DNA of 64,000 bases from an uncultured Lachnospira sp. (GTDB lineage: Bacteria; Bacillota; Clostridia; Lachnospirales; Lachnospiraceae): assembly GCA_934343805.1 (NCBI GenBank), contig CAKRIN010000010.1:29482-93481 (forward strand), in the 5' to 3' direction. Position 1 is the first letter of the stretch; every line of letters starts with the position of its first letter. The notes below the pieces were generated by a model. That model had not been told where the DNA came from. It ran no database searches and saw nothing but the letters and a program-made list of their open reading frames with translations. Both the position numbers and the translations under genes were made by a program. This document shows positions 16,729 through 24,910 of the stretch, piece by piece.

Positions 16729-18174
16729 TTATACTGTTCCATGTTTCTTATCAGGACGAACCTCTCTTTTTGAAAATAACATTTCAAATGCAGCTGCTAC
16801 ATACTGTCTTGTATTCTCAGGATCAATTACAGCATCAACATATCCTCTTGCTGCTGCAGACTCAACACTTGACTGTAACTTAGCATATTCAGCTGCTTTC
16901 TCTGAAACAGTTGCTGTAACATCAGAAGCGGCAGCTATCTCATCAGCATACATAATCTTAGCTGCAAGCTGTGAATCCATCATACCGATAGAAGCTGTTG
17001 GCCATGCATATACAAGATCAGCGCCTAATGACTTAGAGTTCATAGAAACATATGCGCTTCCATAAGCCTCTCCTGTAATAACATTAACCTTAGGTACATC
17101 TGCATTAGCAAATGCATATGTAAGCTTGGCACTTGCAATAGCGATTCCTTTCTCTGCTGCAACTGTAGCTTCAAATCCCTTAACATTAGTAAGTGTAAGC
17201 ACTGGTATCTCAAATGCATTACAGAAATTAACAAAGCTTTCTGCCTTATAAGCACCCTTAACTGTAAGTACAGGCTCAAACTTTTCAGCTGCCTCACCCT
17301 CTTCATCATAAAGAGCTGTTCTGTTAGCTACGGCACCGATAGTAATTCCATCTACCTGGATAAATCCTGTAACCATTTCTTTAGCATATGAAGCCTTAAC
17401 TTCAACAAATACATTATCATCAGCAATATCTGCAAGAGCTAATGCTGGATCTGCAATCTCTGCTGCCATATCCGGGCATACTCTGTTAAGATCATCTGTT
17501 GTAGCTGAAACAGCAGCATCTTCCTCGTTATTAGCAGGAAGCATAGAAACCAACTGTCTGATTCCATTAGCAATAGTTTCCTCATCTCCTGTAAAATCAA
17601 CTACACCAGCTTCTGCCTGGAACTTAGCTGATGCTGTATCAAGCTTAGATTCATTATTACCATCTAATGCATTAGGACTGTTAACAAAGAGCTTAGCCTT
17701 GCTATCTTCCATAAATGTAAAATCAGATAAAGCAGAAAGAACTGCAAGACCTCCGCCACAGTTACCATAAACTGCTGTAATCTGTGGGATAACGCCTGAT
17801 GCTATAGACATTTTCTTATAAATTGTACCAAATCCTTCAAGTGCATCTGTTGCTTCCTGAAGTCTTAAACCTGCGCAGTCAATAAGACCAATCACAGGAG
17901 CTCCCATCTTCATAGCATAATCATAAAGTGCTGAAATCTTCTTAGCATGCATCTCGCCGATAGAACCATTAAGAACAGTTGCATCCTGGCTGTATACATA
18001 CACAAGATTACCATTAATAACTCCGTATCCTGTAATAACGCCATCGGATGGAGCCTTCTTTTCCTGAATGTTAAAATCTGTAGATCTGGCAGTCACACCA
18101 GCACCGATTTCAACAAAGCTGCTATCATCAAGTATTGCTTCAATCCTTGATAATGCCTGTGTTGTATTACTCAT
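16729..18174 (-). CDS. Acyl-CoA carboxyltransferase-type (MmdA/12S-like) decarboxylase subunit
   Basis: This 481-residue protein has the crotonase-like double domain of CoA carboxyltransferases. DGVITGYGVINGNLVYV and LNGSIGEMHAKKI are in the N-half; AYGSAYVSMNSKSLGADLVY and the YAWPTASIGMM block in the C-half are the biotin-side signatures. However, two acyl-CoA-side motifs are altered: the usual SGGARIQE is CAGLRLQE, and the usual GPCAGG is GNCGGG. Thus its CoA substrate may differ from methylmalonyl-CoA. I used the ATG at 18174, seven bases after GGGAGG. It heads the operon. Confidence 0.85.
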   Translation of the reverse strand: MSNTTQALSRIEAILDDSSFVEIGAGVTARSTDFNIQEKKAPSDGVITGYGVINGNLVYVYSQDATVLNGSIGEMHAKKISALYDYAMKMGAPVIGLIDCAGLRLQEATDALEGFGTIYKKMSIASGVIPQITAVYGNCGGGLAVLSALSDFTFMEDSKAKLFVNSPNALDGNNESKLDTASAKFQAEAGVVDFTGDEETIANGIRQLVSMLPANNEEDAAVSATTDDLNRVCPDMAAEIADPALALADIADDNVFVEVKASYAKEMVTGFIQVDGITIGAVANRTALYDEEGEAAEKFEPVLTVKGAYKAESFVNFCNAFEIPVLTLTNVKGFEATVAAEKGIAIASAKLTYAFANADVPKVNVITGEAYGSAYVSMNSKSLGADLVYAWPTASIGMMDSQLAAKIMYADEIAAASDVTATVSEKAAEYAKLQSSVESAAARGYVDAVIDPENTRQYVAAAFEMLFSKREVRPDKKHGTV

Positions 18175-18222
18175 TACGAGACCTCCCTTGTTTTTATGTT
18201 GCAAATACGCAACTCTTTGTTA

Positions 18223-18251
18223 ATTTTAATACAATGTGGAAATAAATACAA
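18223..18251 (-). promoter_or_regulatory. Promoter of the decarboxylase operon, with Rex-like box
   Basis: On the minus strand TTGTAT (18246-18251) and TAAAAT (18223-18228) are separated by 17 bases. The segment 18217-18234, TTGTATTAAAATTAACAA on this strand, overlaps the -10 and has one perfect half (TTAACAA) of a Rex site and the outer TTGT of the other. Just downstream is GTTGCGTATTTGCAAC (18199-18214), another small inverted repeat. Confidence 0.5.
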
Positions 18252-18257
18252 GCATTT

Positions 18258-18902
18258 TTAGTCCTTAGTTTCAAATACAATAACAAGTCCTTTATATATT
18301 TTGATATATGCTTTTTCTTCTTTAATTTCGTTACTCTGGCATATGCTTAAGCCTTGTAAAAGTTCATAATTATCAAGAGAATATTTAAATCCCATCAGAC
18401 TTATTTTTGCCATATCAGACATTGGAACAATCGATACATATCTTCCATATTGTCTGCTACGGACAAGTTCAACACTCCCCTGTTTCTCCCCTGCTATATA
18501 TATTTTATTATGTTCATCATATATATAACACTCAACATTGCCATCATATGCCATTTTCATATTACATACATTAGTAAATGTGTGATCCATCCTTGTGCCT
18601 GTTGCTCCAAGTATATGTATTTTATCAGCACCATTTTTTATTGCGCTTATTATCGCTATATGAGTATCTGTATAATCCTTTTCTTTAGGATATGTTTCAA
18701 TATGTATATTCTTATATTTATCAAGCAGTCCATGATCAACAGAGTCATAATCACCAAGTATAAGATCTGGTGTAATGCCTATTCTGTCTGCATATGAAAG
18801 TCCACTGTCCGCTGCAATCACATAATCATAATCTATCGTTTTAAGAAATGATTCTGCCCACCCGGTATTAATATATCCACCTGTAATTATCAATGTATTC
18901 AC
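18258..18902 (-). CDS. thiN: Thiamine pyrophosphokinase
   Basis: ThiN converts thiamine to thiamine pyrophosphate with ATP. The 214-residue protein shows the family residues AADSGLSYADRIGITPDLILGD split over residues 31-52 (the Asp-Ser-Gly and GDYDS motif), YPKEKDYTDTHIAI and GATGTRMDHTFTNV, the last carrying the GGxGxRxDH signature in the form GATGTRMDH. It starts with GTG at 18902 after GAGG. It lies 26 bases after the C39 peptidase gene on the same strand. TPP here may serve central decarboxylating enzymes elsewhere. Confidence 0.92.
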   Translation of the reverse strand: MNTLIITGGYINTGWAESFLKTIDYDYVIAADSGLSYADRIGITPDLILGDYDSVDHGLLDKYKNIHIETYPKEKDYTDTHIAIISAIKNGADKIHILGATGTRMDHTFTNVCNMKMAYDGNVECYIYDEHNKIYIAGEKQGSVELVRSRQYGRYVSIVPMSDMAKISLMGFKYSLDNYELLQGLSICQSNEIKEEKAYIKIYKGLVIVFETKD

Positions 18903-18928
18903 TATAAATCACCTCTTTTTCTGCATAA

Positions 18929-19774
18929 CTATTTAATCACTACCGCCTGTTTGTCCTGTTCGACCCATCTTGTATAAAATGTTTTAAGATTATATTCTTT
19001 AACAGTTCCATAATAAGGATCTGCTATATATGCAATAGCTTTATTAACATCTACGCCTATCAATACCATACAATGTTCCTGTGCCTTGAATTTCACAAGC
19101 TTGTTGTTAGCATCTTTCCAGCCTGTACTTCCTTCATAACTTTTATTCATTGAGATCGTCGCCCATACAATAACAGGATTTCCTGTCTGAAGATAATTAA
19201 GTATTTCCCCAAACTGGCAATAAGACACATTAACTGCATCTGCCCCGGCGCTTCTGGCACATTCTGCTATTACAGGTGCATAACACCCATATCCATTCTT
19301 GTTATAAGGATTACCTATAAATGCCACGTATGGATTAGACTGCCCTGAATTAACTTTTTTCAGATATTTATCACACAATGTAAAACGATCAACATTATAG
19401 CCTTTATAATTCATGGCAATCTCCAGTGCAGTTACCTCACATCCGGTTGGCAGTTCAGGGAATTGCTTTATTGGCTTAACACCTTCTATATAACAATTCT
19501 TTGCATTAATCACTGCACTGTTATACTCATCCTCACTATAAACAGCTGTTCCTGCAAGACTTACCCATTCTGTATCTTCGCTCTGCCTGTCCGGAAAATA
19601 TATATTAATCTCATTGTCCACAGCATTACCAGATGGCACCTCTATATCTGCCACCTCAATCACAATAGCAGCACCGCCATCAGTTGATCTTTTTTCCTCA
19701 AATGGCAGTGTGCATCCGCTTGCAAGCAATAATACTCCGGCTAATATATCCACCACTAATACTCTTATTTTCAT
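18929..19774 (-). CDS. C39-like cysteine peptidase lipoprotein
   Basis: A 281-residue exported protein. The N-terminus has a lipobox (GVLLLASGCTLP), so it is probably a membrane-attached lipoprotein. Residues 105-280 form a Peptidase_C39_2-type papain fold: LPTGCEVTALEIAMNYKGY holds the catalytic Cys, EHCMVLIGVD the His, and YIADPYYGTVKEYN the Asp/Asn region. Related proteins are found on many Gram-positive surfaces; substrates are unknown. The ribosome site GAGG lies 13 bases before the ATG, rather far. It precedes thiN. Confidence 0.82.
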   Translation of the reverse strand: MKIRVLVVDILAGVLLLASGCTLPFEEKRSTDGGAAIVIEVADIEVPSGNAVDNEINIYFPDRQSEDTEWVSLAGTAVYSEDEYNSAVINAKNCYIEGVKPIKQFPELPTGCEVTALEIAMNYKGYNVDRFTLCDKYLKKVNSGQSNPYVAFIGNPYNKNGYGCYAPVIAECARSAGADAVNVSYCQFGEILNYLQTGNPVIVWATISMNKSYEGSTGWKDANNKLVKFKAQEHCMVLIGVDVNKAIAYIADPYYGTVKEYNLKTFYTRWVEQDKQAVVIK

Positions 19775-19982
19775 ATGTTAATTCTATCCTCATCCATCAG
19801 TTAATATAAATGGCAATCATATCCATGATGCCTTTCCTGGCTCATATATAGACATGAAAGCCTGCAATTATAATAATTATATATTAATATGGGCTTTTTT
19901 TCCACATTGACAGTGTTGTTCTTTATTTTTTCACAATTATATTTTATAATATGAAAACAATTCAATAACAGGAGGGAATTAT

Positions 19983-20720
19983 ATGTCCGAAACTAAATCT
20001 GACAGCTATGAAGCTGTTGCCTATCTTGAAGCTGATACAGCAGAGCGTTTTAAGGAGTTTCTGATTTATTCAGGCATTAAAGATGTCTCAACAAAAAAGA
20101 ATCCCGACAACGATACATATTCAGTTGGAATTCCAAGCAGTGACTTTGAAAAAGCTTCTAATCTGTATCATGTATTTTGTGAAAATGAACTGGAAAATAA
20201 TAATGATGACAGCTCTTCATCAGATGTTTCTGATGATTTTATATCTTCTGGTGGCAACCTTTACGAAAGCAGTTCTGACAAATATAAAGATAATCTTTCA
20301 TCTGCAATAACATTTTTTGTATGTGGCGGAATTGGAATTGTCATTTTACTGCTTAATTACTTTGAAATTATTCATTTAGTTGATAAATCATCTTCATCAT
20401 TTATCCTTATTAATGTCATTCTTGCACTTTTATTCATTGCATTTATTGCAATTGGTTTATGGTCATTAAAATACTCTAAAACCATTAAAGCTTCAGCCGA
20501 TAACGACAATAAGGTTTCCAAGGAAATATTTGACTGGCTTGAGAACAACATAACAGCAGGTGATATTGAAGCATCATACAACAATGATATTCCTGAAGAA
20601 ATGAAGTATTTCAGCAGAAGTTCATATGTAAAAGACCAGATCAGTTCTAACTTCCCGGATTGTCAGGAAGAATTAAAAGAATCAATCAGTGATTCATATA
20701 TAGAGAAATTATTCAACTAA
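19983..20720 (+). CDS. Two-helix membrane protein with a DUF2007-like N-domain
   Basis: The 245-residue protein starts with a soluble domain (about 8-68; AVAYLEADTAERFKEFLI) resembling the DUF2007 putative signal-transducing fold, then a Ser/Asp-rich linker (75-105), two membrane helices (about 105-125 and 138-160), and a C-terminal cytoplasmic part. Function is not known. It has a very good AGGAGGG site six bases before the ATG. It lies alone, divergent from the C39 gene, and ends in a strong terminator shared with nfnB. The DUF2007 assignment is tentative. Confidence 0.65.
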   Translation: MSETKSDSYEAVAYLEADTAERFKEFLIYSGIKDVSTKKNPDNDTYSVGIPSSDFEKASNLYHVFCENELENNNDDSSSSDVSDDFISSGGNLYESSSDKYKDNLSSAITFFVCGGIGIVILLLNYFEIIHLVDKSSSSFILINVILALLFIAFIAIGLWSLKYSKTIKASADNDNKVSKEIFDWLENNITAGDIEASYNNDIPEEMKYFSRSSYVKDQISSNFPDCQEELKESISDSYIEKLFN

Positions 20721-20723
20721 AAA

Positions 20724-20760
20724 GAGGATGCCGCACTAATTTTCTTAATGCGGCATCCTC
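20724..20760. terminator. Bidirectional intrinsic terminator
   Basis: A perfect 12-bp stem (GAGGATGCCGCA with TGCGGCATCCTC) extended by CTAA/TTAA lies between the convergent genes, with T runs on both sides. It closely resembles the hairpin at 37812-37849. Confidence 0.92.
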
Positions 20761-20799
20761 ATTTTTATTATCTGTAAATCTTTATCTTTACAATTCAGA

Positions 20800-22185
20800 T
20801 TAGTTATTAGAGAGGAACTCATCAATTCCCTTAGCTCCAGCCTTACCTGCACCCATTGCAAGAATAACTGTAGCAGCACCTGTAACAGCATCTCCACCAG
20901 CATATACACCTTCCTTAGATGTCTTACCAGTTTCTTCCTCTGCTACGATACATTTTCTCTTATTAATATCAAGTCCCTTAGTTGTTGAAGAGATGAGTGG
21001 GTTAGGTGAAGTACCAAGCGACATGATAACTGCATCTAATTCCATAACAAACTCTGAGCCAGGAATCTCTACAGGCTTTCTTCTTCCAGAAGCATCAGGT
21101 TCACCAAGTTCCATCTTAATGCACTTCATTCCTGTAACATTACCCTTATCATCTGTAAGAATCTCTGTTGGATTAGTAAGAAGGTCAAATATAATTCCTT
21201 CTTCCTTAGCGTGATGTACTTCCTCAGCTCTTGCTGGAAGTTCCTCTTCACTTCTTCTGTATACGATATGAGTCTCTGCTCCAAGTCTTAACGCTGTTCT
21301 TGCAGCATCCATAGCAACATTACCACCACCAACGATAGCAACTTTCTTAAATCTTGCTATTGGAGTATCATACTCATCCTTGAAAGCTTTCATAAGATTG
21401 CTTCTTGTAAGGTACTCATTAGCTGAGAATACTTCATTAGCATTCTCGCCTGGGATGCCCATGAATCTTGGAAGACCTGCACCTGAACCGATAAATACTG
21501 CATCAAAGCCTTCATCTTCAAGTAACTGGTCAATTGTCATTGACTTACCAATAACAACGTTAGTCTCAATCTTAACACCCAATTTCTTAACATTCTCAAC
21601 TTCATGTGCAACTACTGTTGACTTAGGAAGACGGAATTCAGGAATACCATATACTAATACACCACCAGCCTCATGTAATGCCTCAAATATAGTTACATCA
21701 TATCCCATCTTGGCAAGATCTCCGGCACATGTAAGTCCTGAAGGACCTGAACCGATAACAGCAACTTTTTTGCCCTTCTTCTCTGTTGGCTTTTCTGGCT
21801 CAACATTATTCTCTCTTGCCCAGTCAGCCACAAATCTTTCAAGCTTACCAATAGATACTGATTCTCCCTTGATTCCTCTGATACACTGACCTTCGCACTG
21901 TGTCTCCTGTGGACATACACGGCCACATACAGCAGGAAGTGCACTTGACTTTCCAATAATCTTATATGCTTCCTCAATATTTCCTTCTTTTACCTGATGA
22001 ACAAATGCTGGAATATCGATAGAGACAGGACAACCCTGAACACATCTTGCATTCTTGCAGTTAAGGCATCTTGCTGCCTCTTCCATAGCTTCTTCCTTGT
22101 TATATCCAAGACATACTTCATCAAAATTCTTATTTCTTACGTCAGGAGCCTGCTCTCTGACTGGCACTTTCTTCATTACGTCCAT
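20800..22185 (-). CDS. nfnB: NfnB / GltD-like NADPH-binding subunit of ferredoxin-NADP transhydrogenase
   Basis: The 461-residue protein is of the glutamate synthase small-subunit type. N-terminal cysteines (ARCLNCKNARCVQGCP and VCGRVCPQETQCEGQC) bind two 4Fe-4S clusters. GSGPSGLTCAGDLAKMGY binds FAD and VAIVGGGNVAMDAARTAL binds NADP(H). Beside the NfnA-like gene 17 bases upstream, it most probably forms NfnAB, which reversibly couples ferredoxin and NADH oxidation to NADP+ reduction. No glutamate synthase large subunit is nearby, which supports Nfn over GltD. Confidence 0.9.
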   Translation of the reverse strand: MDVMKKVPVREQAPDVRNKNFDEVCLGYNKEEAMEEAARCLNCKNARCVQGCPVSIDIPAFVHQVKEGNIEEAYKIIGKSSALPAVCGRVCPQETQCEGQCIRGIKGESVSIGKLERFVADWARENNVEPEKPTEKKGKKVAVIGSGPSGLTCAGDLAKMGYDVTIFEALHEAGGVLVYGIPEFRLPKSTVVAHEVENVKKLGVKIETNVVIGKSMTIDQLLEDEGFDAVFIGSGAGLPRFMGIPGENANEVFSANEYLTRSNLMKAFKDEYDTPIARFKKVAIVGGGNVAMDAARTALRLGAETHIVYRRSEEELPARAEEVHHAKEEGIIFDLLTNPTEILTDDKGNVTGMKCIKMELGEPDASGRRKPVEIPGSEFVMELDAVIMSLGTSPNPLISSTTKGLDINKRKCIVAEEETGKTSKEGVYAGGDAVTGAATVILAMGAGKAGAKGIDEFLSNN

Positions 22186-22202
22186 TTTGAAATCCTTCCT
22201 TT

Positions 22203-23081
22203 CTAATTACACTGTCCACAACCGCCGTGATGTGTATCACCTTCCTGAAGCGCAAGCATAGCTCTTCCCTCTTCAGTTCTGTACATAGCACTTCTCTTCA
22301 TAGCCTGGTCAAAATCAACAAGATGTCCGTCAAATTCTGGTCCGTCAACACATGCGAACTTAATTTCATCACCAACCTTAAGACGACATGCTCCACACAT
22401 ACCTGTTCCGTCAACCATAATAGGATTCATGCTGACAATTGTAGGAATTCCAAGTTCCTTTGTAAGAAGACATACGAATTTCATCATAATCATAGGTCCG
22501 ATTGCTACACATAAATCATAATGTTTTCCTTCTGCAACAAGATCCTTAAGTACATCTGTACCCATACCTTTTCTTACATAGCTTCCATCATCAGTTGTTA
22601 TGTAAAGATTACCAGCAACAGCCTTCATCTCTTCCTCTAAGATTATAAGTTCCTTATTCTTAGCACCAACGATAACATCAACATCAACACCATGTTCATG
22701 CATCCACTTAACCTGTGGATATACAGGAGCTGTTCCAAGACCTCCGGCAATGAATACGATATTCATCTTCTTAAGTTCCTCAATATCCTTGCTTATAAGT
22801 TCTGATGGACATCCAAGTGGTCCAACAAAATCTTCAAATGCATCTCCTGCTTTAAGATGTGACATCTTCTCAGTAGACGCTCCAACTATCTGAACAACTA
22901 TTGTAATAGTTCCTGCTTCTCTGTCATAATCACAAATAGTAAGTGGAATTCTTTCGCCTAAATCATCCATCTTTACAATAACGAACTGGCCAGGTTCACA
23001 ATGTTTAGCAACTCTAGGAGCTTCCACATCCATAAGGAATATCTTCTCTGCTAACTTCTCAGCCTTAAGAATTTTATACAT
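22203..23081 (-). CDS. nfnA: NfnA / sulfide dehydrogenase-like FAD, 2Fe-2S subunit
   Basis: The 292-residue protein has an FAD-binding barrel (CEPGQFVIVKMDDLGERIPL, residues 28-47), an NAD(H)-binding domain with GGLGTAPVYPQVKWM, and a C-terminal 2Fe-2S motif DGTGMCGACRLKVGDEIKFA plus a further Cys. A Cys-rich tail (GGCGQCN) closes it. This is the PyrK/NfnA architecture. The adjacent NfnB makes NfnA the natural reading. It would act in the cytoplasm and, with Rnf, balance NADH, NADPH and ferredoxin pools. Confidence 0.9.
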   Translation of the reverse strand: MYKILKAEKLAEKIFLMDVEAPRVAKHCEPGQFVIVKMDDLGERIPLTICDYDREAGTITIVVQIVGASTEKMSHLKAGDAFEDFVGPLGCPSELISKDIEELKKMNIVFIAGGLGTAPVYPQVKWMHEHGVDVDVIVGAKNKELIILEEEMKAVAGNLYITTDDGSYVRKGMGTDVLKDLVAEGKHYDLCVAIGPMIMMKFVCLLTKELGIPTIVSMNPIMVDGTGMCGACRLKVGDEIKFACVDGPEFDGHLVDFDQAMKRSAMYRTEEGRAMLALQEGDTHHGGCGQCN

Positions 23082-23133
23082 TATAATTCTCCTTTCAAAA
23101 ATTATATTATGAAGTGCCTAAACACTTTCAACC

Positions 23134-24687
23134 TTAGTAAGCATTTGCAGAATAACTGCCGTTAGATACTGTAACTGTGTATATCTTTCCTGTTGAAGTA
23201 TCTACCCCGTAATATCCTGCAGTAGTTGTACTTCCATTCTTAATAGAATCATACCTTATGACATACATTTCAGTCTCATTAATTGTAGTCTTGGTATCAT
23301 ATACAAGATTGACCTTTGAACCATCCGCTGCAGTACCATCTGATTTAAGAACATTTCTTGCGATAAGTGTGTTCTTAAGCTGTGTCTCTGCCTGACTATA
23401 TGTATAAGTATTCTTTACCTCGACATTATAATTTCTCTTTACAACAGTACTGCTTTGTGAATGTTCATTAATAATAATAAACGCCAAAACATTATTTCCT
23501 TCAGGCATATCAAATTCGCCCGTATATTCTGTTGAATTCTCTGTTGGTGTCTTTCCATCAGTTGTGTAATACGCCTTACATTTGTCAGGTATATTATTAA
23601 TCTTAACCTTCTCGCCTTTTGAATATTTACCTGATGCTGGTGTTACATCTGGTGCTTCAGGCGCCCCATATTCAATGACATACTCCAGTTCAACCACATT
23701 ACTCATAACACCAATATTATTAACAGCAACTGCCTTAATCTTAGTAGTTCCTGTTTCCAGCTTAAGCGCCTTGCCATCAAATATTTCACTCTTAGTATCA
23801 GGTTCAGAACCATCAGTAGTATAGTAAACGACATCTCCCACATCGCATGTAAGCTTTATCTCTACAGAATCATCATATGATCCGGCATCCTTGGATGGCT
23901 GTGGATCTTTTACTATATATTTTGTCACAGCATCTTTACATTTGCCATCCTGATATTTTCTTATAAGCTTTGTCAGATTATCGCCATCTTCATTATCATA
24001 ATAATACTCAGCAAGTGCCTTTACAGCATCTGAATAATTCTCATCATACGAAAGAATATCCTTTAATTCACTCACTGCCTGCTTATCATCTCCTGTGTTC
24101 TTATAAGCCTGATAAAGGACATACTTAAGTTCAAGATTTTTCTTTCCCTCTGACTCCTTTGCTGCTTTCTCTAACATATTTACAGCATCGCCATAATTGC
24201 CATTCTCATACAGCTTCATACCCTCATCATAATAATATTTATAGCCATGTGTATTTTTCTTATTAAGTGATACTGCAACTATTATGATAACAGCTATAAC
24301 AACTGCCACACCAGCTGCAACGCCAGCTATTATGAGCTTCGTTTTTTTAGGCATTGGCTTTTTTACCTTATTATTCTTTTTCTTATCAGATGTTGCACCA
24401 TAAAGTTCTTCATCATCTTCATCATCTTCTTCATCATCCAGTAATATATCATCTAATGACTGTTCATCATCATCTTCTTTTTCTTCCTGTGGCTCCTCAA
24501 GCATATCCTTTGATATTGTAGGGATTACCTGTGTTTTGCCATATTCAACACTATTATTGATAACTGGTTTTTCTTCCTGATTACCAACCAGCGCTTTAGC
24601 AACATTAGTTTCTTCTTCTATAATTCTTTGAAGCGACTTTTCTACTTCATCCTCTATGCTTGTATCTTTCTTATAATCGTCTGGCAT
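23134..24687 (-). CDS. Membrane-anchored TPR protein with chitobiase-like Ig domains
   Basis: Topology: an acidic cytoplasmic N-terminus (residues 1-120, including a long Asp/Glu run near 73-95), one helix near 124-144 (LIIAGVAAGVAVVIAVIIIV), then an outside part. Residues 150-250 are TPR-like (YYDEGMKLYENGNYGDAVNM). Two CHB_HEX_C_1-type domains follow, each with the YYTTDGxxP motif (VVYYTTDGSEPDTKSE and AYYTTDGKTPTENS). The C-terminal 90 residues are unassigned. It may bind wall polymers or scaffold surface proteins; it lies next to the giant Ig-like surface protein. No enzyme motif is visible. Confidence 0.75.
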   Translation of the reverse strand: MPDDYKKDTSIEDEVEKSLQRIIEEETNVAKALVGNQEEKPVINNSVEYGKTQVIPTISKDMLEEPQEEKEDDDEQSLDDILLDDEEDDEDDEELYGATSDKKKNNKVKKPMPKKTKLIIAGVAAGVAVVIAVIIIVAVSLNKKNTHGYKYYYDEGMKLYENGNYGDAVNMLEKAAKESEGKKNLELKYVLYQAYKNTGDDKQAVSELKDILSYDENYSDAVKALAEYYYDNEDGDNLTKLIRKYQDGKCKDAVTKYIVKDPQPSKDAGSYDDSVEIKLTCDVGDVVYYTTDGSEPDTKSEIFDGKALKLETGTTKIKAVAVNNIGVMSNVVELEYVIEYGAPEAPDVTPASGKYSKGEKVKINNIPDKCKAYYTTDGKTPTENSTEYTGEFDMPEGNNVLAFIIINEHSQSSTVVKRNYNVEVKNTYTYSQAETQLKNTLIARNVLKSDGTAADGSKVNLVYDTKTTINETEMYVIRYDSIKNGSTTTAGYYGVDTSTGKIYTVTVSNGSYSANAY

Positions 24688-24865
24688 ATTAAACCTCCAT
24701 GCAAAAATAACATTTTGATATTAACATATTAAAGCATTTTTATCAACAAAATAGATTTTAATGATTTTTATTTTTGTTTTATTAATTGTACACATTTTGC
24801 TCACATTTAATATGTATATTACATAACAGATAGAAATTAAATCTTTCTATCTCCCCCTCATATTT

Positions 24866-24898
24866 AAAAAGGAGATGTTTGACCGCATCTCCTTTTTT
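24866..24898 (-). terminator. Intrinsic terminator of the Ig-like surface protein gene
   Basis: On the minus strand AAAAAAGGAGATG pairs with CATCTCCTTTTT around an eight-base loop, starting 13 bases after the stop codon. The rest of the 223-base gap up to the TPR gene is AT-rich with no further feature seen. Confidence 0.88.
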
Positions 24899-24910
24899 CG
24901 TTTTATTCAG

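Noticed and set aside
19855..19905. Terminator-like AAGCC...GGGCTTTTTTT on the plus strand
   Set aside because: The stem is short, the loop long, and no gene upstream on that strand would need it.
20800..22185. Glutamate synthase small subunit (GltD)
   Set aside because: No large subunit is present and an NfnA-type gene adjoins it, so NfnB is the better call, though GltD-like activity is not excluded.
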